5,783 bases of DNA. It comes from Bacteroidales bacterium (lineage in GTDB: Bacteria; Bacteroidota; Bacteroidia; Bacteroidales; UBA932). A program made the translations under genes and the position numbers. Positions 1 through 4,237 of this stretch are shown here, piece after piece (the stretch's first letter is position 1; each line of letters opens with the position of its first letter). The notes under the pieces were generated by a model. The model was given only the letters and a program-made list of their open reading frames with translations. It did no database searches and was not told the origin of the DNA. The stretch is taken from positions 1 through 5,783 of the forward strand of contig JAILDI010000160.1 in assembly GCA_024689525.1 (NCBI GenBank), written 5' to 3'.

Positions 1-1
1 C

Positions 2-49
2 CTCAAGACCGCCAGAATGAATCCGGCAGAGACGCTGAAGAATGAATAA
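2..49 (+). CDS. FtsX/MacB-like ABC transporter permease, C-terminal end only (partial)
   Basis: Only the last 15 codons and the TAA stop are in the window; they read LKTARMNPAETLKNE. A short basic segment followed by NPAExLKxE is the usual cytoplasmic tail after the last membrane helix of FtsX-like permeases in Bacteroidetes, where several such genes often stand in tandem. From family knowledge these are inner-membrane proteins that work with a LolD/MacB-type ATPase, commonly in efflux or envelope functions; nothing here shows the substrate. A second, paralogous tail ends at 1552. The call rests on a very short stretch, so the family is likely but the subfamily is unknown. Confidence 0.65.
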   Translation, partial: LKTARMNPAETLKNE

Positions 50-98
50 TTTGGCTTCTCATAAGCACTTTAGTTAAACATAAACAAGAATCCGGATG

Positions 99-128
99 CC
101 AGGCGGGGCCTGGGAAGGTCCTGCCTGG
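99..128 (+). other. GC-rich hairpin between permease and lipoprotein
   Basis: CCAGGC (99-104) pairs with GCCTGG (123-128). Inside it GG/CC and CCT/AGG pair further, around a GGGA loop, with small bulges. No T-run follows directly; five T occur only at 148-152. It could weakly end the permease transcript, act as an attenuator, or stabilise the 5' end of the lipoprotein message. The pairing is visible in the sequence; the role is a guess. Confidence 0.5.
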
Positions 129-143
129 TGGAAGGAGAAAAGA

Positions 144-203
144 ATGATTTTTGAAGCAGTATTTCGACCCTTTGCGTGTTTTATAAGAAAACGAAAGCGA
201 TGA
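144..203 (+). CDS. Possible 19-residue upstream ORF / leader peptide
   Basis: An ATG at 144 is preceded by AAGGAG (132-137) with a 6-nt spacer, a textbook Shine-Dalgarno arrangement and unusual in a lineage that rarely uses one. The ORF encodes MIFEAVFRPFACFIRKRKR and stops with TGA at 201-203, which overlaps the lipoprotein ATG at 200-202 (ATGA). That geometry suits translational coupling, with ribosomes reading the leader and restarting on the lipoprotein. The same frame is also open from an ATG at 96. The peptide has no recognisable domain and a basic C-terminus. It could also be a chance ORF or the tail of a decayed gene. Confidence 0.35.
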   Translation: MIFEAVFRPFACFIRKRKR

Positions 204-607
204 AGATTTTGAAGACTATGTTTTGCGCGGCGCTGCTGGTGGCAGGGCTGAGCGGTTGTGAGAAGATCGACGTGAACAAGCTGGAAGGCACCTGGTCCGA
301 GCAATATGACCCTACGGTCTTTGCGATGGATGGATCTGTGACGTTCACCTTCGACGGAAACAATGGCTACCAGCTTCACGTATATGATGCCCTAAGTGGC
401 GAATCTCACGACTACAGCGGCCACTATGCCATCGACCTAATTAACAAGGGCACTATTACCATCAATCCGTCGATGTCGGACTTCAGCAATGTCACCTATA
501 AGCTTGTGAAACTGACATCAAAGGAGATGGAATGGCAGAAGGAAGGTACGACCTATTCTGTTGGAACCTGGGGTTCTGATTACCGGCACTTTGTGCGGGG
601 GAAGTAG
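200..607 (+). CDS. Small lipoprotein, possibly lipocalin-like fold
   Basis: This 135-residue protein has a short lipoprotein signal peptide: basic K2 and K5, a hydrophobic stretch at residues 7-17, and a lipobox L17-S18-G19-C20, so Cys20 is the likely lipidated residue after signal peptidase II cleavage. The mature part starts EKIDVNKLEGTWSE. The LEGTW opening followed by alternating polar/hydrophobic strands (SVTFTF, GYQLHVYD, GTITINP, VTYKLVKLTSKEMEW) resembles lipocalin-like small lipoproteins of Bacteroidetes, but I do not recognise a specific family. There is no strong acidic surface-export signal after the cysteine, so it may stay in the periplasm. I chose ATG 200 because it gives a normal signal peptide; an in-frame GTG at 176 would add eight residues. 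The start overlaps the stop of the small ORF at 144-203. No clear promoter was seen, so co-transcription with the permease is possible. Confidence 0.8.
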   Translation: MKILKTMFCAALLVAGLSGCEKIDVNKLEGTWSEQYDPTVFAMDGSVTFTFDGNNGYQLHVYDALSGESHDYSGHYAIDLINKGTITINPSMSDFSNVTYKLVKLTSKEMEWQKEGTTYSVGTWGSDYRHFVRGK

Positions 608-634
608 ATCCTTCGGCTTCGCCTCAGGAGGACA
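607..634. repeat. REP-like intergenic palindrome
   Basis: The sequence begins at the last base of the lipoprotein stop codon. TCCT (609-612) pairs with AGGA (626-629) and GGC (615-617) with GCC (621-623) around a TTC loop, with a two-base internal mismatch. It resembles the GATCCTTCG...CGCTCAGGATGACA-type palindromes that I recall recurring between genes in many Bacteroidetes genomes. Only one copy is in this window, so the repeat status is an inference from memory. Confidence 0.45.
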
Positions 635-648
635 TTCCTTAGAAAGAC

Positions 649-682
649 AGAACTGCCGTCACGTTGAGGTGGCGGCAGTTCT
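649..682. terminator. Bidirectional hairpin terminator between convergent genes
   Basis: A stem of 14 pairs (649-662 with 669-682, including one G-T pair) closes a 6-nt GTTGAG loop. It lies between the lipoprotein stop at 607 and the leftward GNAT stop at 705. The rightward T-tract is short (TTAT); the other strand continues as TGTCTTTCT, moderately T-rich. The position and the strong stem suit a terminator serving both convergent transcripts. Confidence 0.8.
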
Positions 683-704
683 TATATGCGTGCGTCTGGA
701 TCCG

Positions 705-1109
705 CTATCTCTCGGACCAGCTCTTGAGGTCGAAGAACATCAGCACGGTCTCATCATCTTCCTTGGGGTCAGAAAGACAAGTGAATCCACACTTGGTGTA
801 AAACGGCTCCGCCTCACGAAGAGCATCGACAGTGATATAACGGCAACCGGACTTCCTCTCCTTGTAGTACCAAGTCTGGATGAAGAAGAGGATGTCTTTT
901 CCGATTCCGGAACGCTGCTCCTGGCCATCCACAGCAAACCGGCCAATCTTCAACGCCGGATAGGATGACCTCCTCTTGGCATTGGGAATCTTCCGTGAAA
1001 GACGGTTCCAAACTTTGGACTCGATGAATTCACGGTCAATTTTGTCGTTGAGGATGCTGAAATAAGCAAGGATATCTTGAGTTGCGTCATCCGTAGCAAC
1101 ATACGTCAC
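705..1109 (-). CDS. GNAT-family acetyltransferase, N-terminally shortened, toxin-like partner of the small gene upstream
   Basis: The protein of 134 residues (from GTG 1109) matches the GNAT fold from its middle onward. IGRFAVDGQEQRSGIG at residues 55-70 holds the acetyl-CoA pyrophosphate-binding loop (Q65-R-S-G-I-G70). RYITVDA (90-96) is the next core strand, and FYTKCGF (103-109) carries the Tyr (Tyr104) that often acts as general acid in toxin-type GNATs. The C-terminus VLMFFDL is the usual last strand. Related Bacteroidales GNATs, as I recall them, have about 45 more residues with a DCGDxDLNxF-like segment before the part matching AVTYVATDD. Here the frame runs upstream without a stop to 1196 but contains neither an ATG nor that segment, although YDKEFLA just before the GTG still looks family-like. 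AAGGA (1120-1124) lies 10 nt from the GTG. It follows the antitoxin-like gene by 16 nt. It may be a degraded toxin that is expressed but inactive, or a genuinely short variant. TacT-like toxins acetylate aminoacyl-tRNA; the substrate here is unknown. Confidence 0.75.
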   Translation of the reverse strand: MTYVATDDATQDILAYFSILNDKIDREFIESKVWNRLSRKIPNAKRRSSYPALKIGRFAVDGQEQRSGIGKDILFFIQTWYYKERKSGCRYITVDALREAEPFYTKCGFTCLSDPKEDDETVLMFFDLKSWSER

Positions 1110-1111
1110 GG

Positions 1112-1125
1112 CAAGGAATTCCTTG
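1112..1125. repeat. Perfect 14-bp palindrome between antitoxin-like and GNAT genes
   Basis: CAAGGAATTCCTTG is a perfect two-fold palindrome. It fills the gap between the upstream stop (1126-1128) and the GNAT GTG (1107-1109), and contains the AAGGA that could serve as ribosome-binding site. It could be an operator or simply chance, because the same bases still encode KEFL in the GNAT frame. Confidence 0.5.
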
Positions 1126-1284
1126 TCATAGCGCGAAGGAGACTTTCTTGCTGAGTCTTTCGTAAGCCTCCAGCCGTTCTGCTCGCTCCTCCTCAGTCAG
1201 AGGAACGACATTCTGGGCCGCCATTTCGAAGCGGTAGGCATCCTCGTCATAGAGGACGGGCGTTTCTTTGATCGGTTTTGCCAT
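1126..1284 (-). CDS. Small antitoxin-like protein preceding a GNAT gene
   Basis: This 52-residue protein starts MAKPIKETPVLYDEDAYRF and continues with a Glu/Arg-rich, probably helical stretch, PLTEEERAERLEAYERLSKK. Short proteins opening MA(K/R)PIKxTPVLxGxDAxxF stand directly upstream of GNAT genes in many Bacteroidales, a pattern typical of type II toxin-antitoxin pairs; this family assignment is from memory. ATG 1284 is chosen because AAGGAG (1294-1299) lies 9 nt upstream. A longer in-frame start at 1362 would lie upstream of the predicted promoter and give an implausible N-terminus. The last codons (SFAL) overlap sequence that reads as family-like GNAT in another frame, so the true C-terminus may have been altered by a deletion. 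If the pair works, this protein would bind the GNAT and repress their shared promoter. Confidence 0.7.
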   Translation of the reverse strand: MAKPIKETPVLYDEDAYRFEMAAQNVVPLTEEERAERLEAYERLSKKVSFAL

Positions 1285-1339
1285 AATTCGTTTCTCCTTT
1301 TTCTTTCGTGTTCCCGCTCTATAGATGCGGGGAACGATG

Positions 1340-1373
1340 CAAATGTAACATTTTTTCTTCATAGCATTGCAAA
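1340..1373 (-). promoter_or_regulatory. Bacteroidetes-type promoter for the antitoxin-GNAT pair
   Basis: Read leftward, TTTG (1373-1370) is followed after 22 nt by TACATTTG (1347-1340), an exact match to the TAnnTTTG -7 element of Bacteroidetes sigma-ABfr promoters. The spacing is slightly above the usual 19-21. Transcription would begin near 1333, about 50 nt before the ATG at 1284. Confidence 0.65.
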
Positions 1374-1398
1374 AAATATGCGATTATAGTTTTTGAAT

Positions 1399-1428
1399 TC
1401 GTCAATAAGTCCTTGACGATTTTTTTTT
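1399..1428 (+). terminator. Rightward intrinsic terminator with no obvious gene of its own
   Basis: TCGTCAA (1399-1405) and TTGACGA (1413-1419) form a 7-bp stem with a TAAGTCC loop, followed at once by nine T (1420-1428), the classic rho-independent layout on the + strand. The genes immediately to its left run the other way and the lipoprotein has its own terminator at 649-682, so no present gene clearly needs it. It directly abuts the permease remnant. Confidence 0.75.
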
Positions 1429-1429
1429 C

Positions 1430-1552
1430 TTCTTACCTTGGATCTTCGTGGCAGCCGTGGCCCTTTCCGTGGTTTTTGCCTTCGGATCTGTCCTCTGGCA
1501 GACACTGAAAGCGGCGAAGACGAATCCGGCGATGGAACTCAAGAAAGAATAG
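1430..1552 (+). pseudogene. Remnant of an FtsX-like ABC permease (last helix and tail only)
   Basis: In the frame ending at TAG 1550-1552 the sequence reads LPWIFVAAVALSVVFAFGSV, then LWQTLKAAKTNPAMELKKE. This is the last transmembrane helix plus the cytoplasmic NPAxxLKxE tail of an FtsX/MacB-like permease, paralogous to the tail ending at 49. The frame is closed by TAA at 1406-1408 and no start codon precedes the match. Upstream the frame runs through the T-run of the terminator at 1399-1428, giving a run of Phe. About 40 codons remain out of the several hundred of a full gene, so it is a 3' fragment left by a deletion, insertion or recombination between tandem permease genes. An overlapping open frame from TTG 1438 that joins glmM is not regarded as coding. 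Confidence 0.75.
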
Positions 1553-1583
1553 GTTTTATAAGGGTTTGTGCGCTTAACAAGTT

Positions 1584-1615
1584 TTTGTATTATTGTATTT
1601 TCTTTGTTAAATTTG
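1584..1615 (+). promoter_or_regulatory. Bacteroidetes-type promoter for glmM
   Basis: TTTG (1584-1587), then 20 nt, then TAAATTTG (1608-1615) matches both elements and the spacing of the Bacteroidetes housekeeping consensus (TTTG, 19-21 nt, TAnnTTTG). Transcription would start near 1622, leaving a leader of about 17 nt before the ATG at 1639. That fixes the glmM start and excludes longer in-frame starts. The surrounding 80 bases are clearly AT-rich. Confidence 0.8.
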
Positions 1616-1638
1616 CGTATTATAACCTTCTAAGACCT

Positions 1639-3054
1639 ATGACACTCATCAAATCCATTTCCGGTATTCGCGGCACCATCGGCGGTGCACCCGGCGGAGC
1701 GCTCACTCCGGTAGACGTTGTAAAGTTCACCGCAGCATACGCTGCAACGCTTCCCCAGCGCAAACCCAGTCCCAACAGCGGCAAGCGCTACAAGGTGGTA
1801 GTTGGCAAGGACGCCCGCCTTAGCGGCGATATGGTGGAGCAGCTCGTGGTGGGAACCCTTGTGGGCTGCGGCATCGACGTGGTTAAGTGCGGCTTCGCAT
1901 CCACTCCCACGACGGAAATGGCCGTTCTGTTTGCCAAGGCCGATGGCGGCATCATCCTCACCGCCAGCCATAATCCCCGTCAGTGGAACGCCCTCAAGCT
2001 CCTGAACGACAAGGGCGAATTCCTCACCGCCGTCGAAGGCCAGGCCGTGCTTGACCTCGCGGAGAAGGAGGATTTCAGTTTTGCCGATGTCGATGAACTC
2101 GGCACTATCGAGGAAGAGGATTACACCGATAAGCACCTGGACGCCGTCCTGGCCCTTCCCGCCGTTGATGTGGAGGCCATCAAGGCCGCTCACTTCACCG
2201 TGGTGGTGGACGCCATCAACTCCGTGGGCGGCATCATCATGCCCCGCCTGCTGAAGCGTCTGGGCGTAAAGTGCATCGAACTCAACTGCAATCCCACCGG
2301 TGACTTCGCCCATAACCCGGAACCGCTGCCCGCAAACCTCGTCGACCTTTGCGAGACCGTGGTCAAGGAGAAGGCCGACCTGGGCGTTTCCGTGGACCCG
2401 GACGTGGACCGTCTGGCCTTCATCCAGGAGGACGGCAAGCCCTTCGTGGAGGAATATACCCTGGTGAGCGTGGCCGACTATCTGTGCGAACTGGCCCAGA
2501 AGGAAGGCAAGCCCATCGTAACCGTATCGAACCTCAGTTCCACCCGTGCCCTGCGCGACGTCACTGAGAAGCACGGCGGCACATATTACGCATCGGCAGT
2601 TGGTGAGGTTAACGTCACCACCCTTATGCACAAAGTGGGCGCCCTCATCGGCGGTGAAGGCAACGGAGGCGTCATCTATCCCGCCATCCACGCCGGCCGC
2701 GACGCTATGGTGGGTGTTGCCCTGTTCCTGAGCAACCTGGCCCACAAGAAGATGAAGGTGAGCGAACTGAAGAAGACCTATCCTCAGTACTTCATCGCCA
2801 AGAACAAGATCCAGCTCAGCGACGCAGCCCTCATCGACAAGATTCTCTCCGAACTCAAGCGTATCTACGCCAACGAAAACATCAACGACATCGACGGCGT
2901 GAAGATCAACTTCGAGAAGAACCACACCTGGGTGCACCTGCGCAAGTCCAACACTGAGCCCATCATCCGCATTTACTCTGAGGCGGGCACCATGGAGGCC
3001 GCAGAAGCCCTGGGCAACGAAGTGATTGCCGTCGCGAACAAGATTATCGGATAG
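1639..3054 (+). CDS. glmM: Phosphoglucosamine mutase (alpha-D-phosphohexomutase family)
   Basis: This 471-residue cytoplasmic enzyme would convert glucosamine-6-phosphate to glucosamine-1-phosphate for UDP-GlcNAc, peptidoglycan and LPS synthesis. All four family signatures are present in order: the catalytic phosphoserine loop TASHNP (Ser110), the Mg-binding loop DPDVDR (253-258), the sugar-binding loop GGEGNGG (338-344), and the phosphate-binding loop RKSNTEPIIR (435-444). The N-terminus MTLIKSISGIRGTIGG is the typical domain 1 start (SGIRG). Length is normal. The frame is open back to 1438, but ATG 1639 is supported by the promoter at 1584-1615 and by the N-terminal match; no Shine-Dalgarno is seen, as is usual in this phylum. 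GEGNGG differs from the GExSGH of proteobacterial GlmM and resembles archaeal-type enzymes, so some activity on glucose- or mannose-phosphate cannot be excluded. A DUF1343 gene starts one base after the stop, indicating an operon. Confidence 0.93.
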   Translation: MTLIKSISGIRGTIGGAPGGALTPVDVVKFTAAYAATLPQRKPSPNSGKRYKVVVGKDARLSGDMVEQLVVGTLVGCGIDVVKCGFASTPTTEMAVLFAKADGGIILTASHNPRQWNALKLLNDKGEFLTAVEGQAVLDLAEKEDFSFADVDELGTIEEEDYTDKHLDAVLALPAVDVEAIKAAHFTVVVDAINSVGGIIMPRLLKRLGVKCIELNCNPTGDFAHNPEPLPANLVDLCETVVKEKADLGVSVDPDVDRLAFIQEDGKPFVEEYTLVSVADYLCELAQKEGKPIVTVSNLSSTRALRDVTEKHGGTYYASAVGEVNVTTLMHKVGALIGGEGNGGVIYPAIHAGRDAMVGVALFLSNLAHKKMKVSELKKTYPQYFIAKNKIQLSDAALIDKILSELKRIYANENINDIDGVKINFEKNHTWVHLRKSNTEPIIRIYSEAGTMEAAEALGNEVIAVANKIIG

Positions 3055-3055
3055 G

Positions 3056-4123
3056 ATGTTCTCATTCCGTACTACGCCGCTGGAGGATCAGCTGGACAGG
3101 ACGCTCCAGGAGGGGCGCGTGGGATGTTTCTGCACTCAGAACTGCTGGGACACCGCGCGCAGCCGCTGGATGTACGACCTGTTCTCGGAGCGCGGAAACC
3201 TGGCCAAGATATTCATCCCCCGCGAGGCGGAGCTCACGCCAGGCACGAACCATATCGGCTTCGATATGGAATCCCTTGCCGGGCTGGACGCCGTTGTGGT
3301 GGAAATCCAGGACGTGGGCGTGCGCTACTTCAACTACACCAAGGACGTGATGCACCTTATGGATATGCTCGCACTCCTTGGCGACGAAGCGCCGTCGCTG
3401 TACATCGTGGACCACATCAATCCGGCCGGGAGGGTGGTGGAAGGCACCATCCCGTCGGTATCGGCAGAGATGTTCGTCCCCAAGGTGGCTCATCGGCACG
3501 GACTCACCCTGGGCGAGCTGGTGAACCTCTACAGCAGTGAAATCGGAGCGACGTTCCCCATCCACGTGATATCGGCCCGCGCAACGGACTCCAACAAGCA
3601 GCTGCTGCCCTGGAGCATCGCCCCGGCGTCGGACATCCCCGGAATGTTCACCTGCTACCTCTATAGCGGCGGCGGTCTTTGGAACAACACCACTATCACT
3701 CCCGGCATCGGCACGTCCAGGCCTTACGAGTACATCGGCGCTCCCTTCGTGAAACCGGGATTGCCTATCGACCTTCCATGGGCCGATGGCGCCCTGCTGC
3801 GCCCCTGCTCCTTCACCCCGGCCGCGGGCCGATATGCCGGCGAGCGCTGCTACGGCTATCAGATCCTGCTCACGCCGGACAAGCCCTACCACAGCCTCCT
3901 GCACACGCTTCGCCTGATGCGCTGGTTCCGCGAGCACTACTCCGCCTTCGAGTTCGAACCCGCCTTCTGGACCAAACTGGCCGACCCTGTGCTGGAAGAG
4001 TACCTTCGCGAAGGCATCTCCTTCGACGTTGCTGCCGAGCACGTAAAACTGGAGGAGCAGAAGTGGATCCGCAAAGCGAAGCGCTACCTTCTCTACGACG
4101 ATCAACCGTATCGCATAAAGTAG
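3056..4123 (+). CDS. Divergent DUF1343 / NamZ-like (GH171) protein without signal peptide
   Basis: The 355-residue protein shows DUF1343 hallmarks in order: an Rossmann-like start GRVGCFCTQNC (20-30), VEIQDVGVRYFNYT (82-95), VDHINPAGRVVEG (118-130), AHRHGLTLGELVNLY (145-159), GIGTSRPYEYIGAPF (217-231), RPCSFTP, then a C-terminal part ending RYLLYDDQPYRIK. Characterised members (NamZ) are exo-beta-N-acetylmuramidases releasing MurNAc from peptidoglycan fragments, usually exported. Two things are odd. There is no signal peptide or lipobox. The SPEHG motif and following segment of the family are replaced by IPREAEL (54-60) plus a shorter stretch, so a probable active-site Glu/His is absent or shifted, while the HG of RHGLT is kept. 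It may be a cytosolic muropeptide enzyme, a non-catalytic homologue, or have another substrate. ATG 3056 is chosen because it lies one base after the glmM stop; an in-frame upstream start at 3026 would overlap glmM. Coupling to glmM supports a cell-wall amino-sugar role. Confidence 0.85.
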   Translation: MFSFRTTPLEDQLDRTLQEGRVGCFCTQNCWDTARSRWMYDLFSERGNLAKIFIPREAELTPGTNHIGFDMESLAGLDAVVVEIQDVGVRYFNYTKDVMHLMDMLALLGDEAPSLYIVDHINPAGRVVEGTIPSVSAEMFVPKVAHRHGLTLGELVNLYSSEIGATFPIHVISARATDSNKQLLPWSIAPASDIPGMFTCYLYSGGGLWNNTTITPGIGTSRPYEYIGAPFVKPGLPIDLPWADGALLRPCSFTPAAGRYAGERCYGYQILLTPDKPYHSLLHTLRLMRWFREHYSAFEFEPAFWTKLADPVLEEYLREGISFDVAAEHVKLEEQKWIRKAKRYLLYDDQPYRIK

Positions 4124-4157
4124 CCGTGGCGGCTAAACGCCTGTGGCACAGTGCGTT
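4121..4157 (+). other. Two adjacent hairpins at the end of the glmM operon
   Basis: TAGCCG (4121-4126, containing the DUF1343 stop codon) pairs with CGGCTA (4130-4135) around TGG. Immediately next, AACGCCTG (4136-4143) pairs with CAG-T-GCGTT (4149-4157) around TGGCA, with one bulged T. Both sit just before the stronger terminator hairpin at 4165-4194. They may help termination or protect the 3' end. Confidence 0.5.
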
Positions 4158-4164
4158 AATAACA

Positions 4165-4194
4165 GTTCCCCTGGTGAGTTTTTACCAGGGGAAC
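4165..4194. terminator. Bidirectional terminator between convergent operons
   Basis: GTTCCCCTGGT (4165-4175) and ACCAGGGGAAC (4184-4194) form a perfect 11-bp stem with an 8-nt loop GAGTTTTT. It lies between the DUF1343 stop (4123) and the leftward permease stop (4238). The flanks are AT-rich (ATATTATAAA on the right, TGTTATTAA read on the left) rather than pure T-runs. Confidence 0.8.
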
Positions 4195-4237
4195 ATATTA
4201 TAAAGCGCTGATAATCAGGTATTTAAGCGCCACAGCC

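Noticed and set aside
150..174. Possible promoter for the lipoprotein (TTTG at 150-153 and TTTG at 171-174)
   Set aside because: The second element lacks the TA of TAnnTTTG and the position overlaps the small leader ORF.
1285..1362. 26-residue N-terminal extension of the antitoxin-like protein
   Set aside because: Its ATG lies inside the promoter (between the TTTG and TAnnTTTG elements); ATG 1284 has a proper AAGGAG upstream.
1438..1638. In-frame 67-codon extension of glmM from a TTG
   Set aside because: It overlaps the permease remnant in another frame, lies upstream of the promoter at 1584-1615 and has no resemblance to phosphohexomutase N-termini.
1630..2937. Long antisense open frame opposite glmM (about 435 codons)
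   Set aside because: No recognisable domain, rich in Val/Gly/His/Asp as expected from reverse reading of a GC-rich gene; glmM has all catalytic motifs on the other strand.
3062..4105. Long antisense open frame opposite the DUF1343 gene
   Set aside because: No domain signal; explained by the codon pattern of the real gene.
4200..4237. Direct repeat AAGCGC and possible tRNA-like folding downstream of the terminator
   Set aside because: Six-base repeats are expected by chance and no cloverleaf can be drawn.
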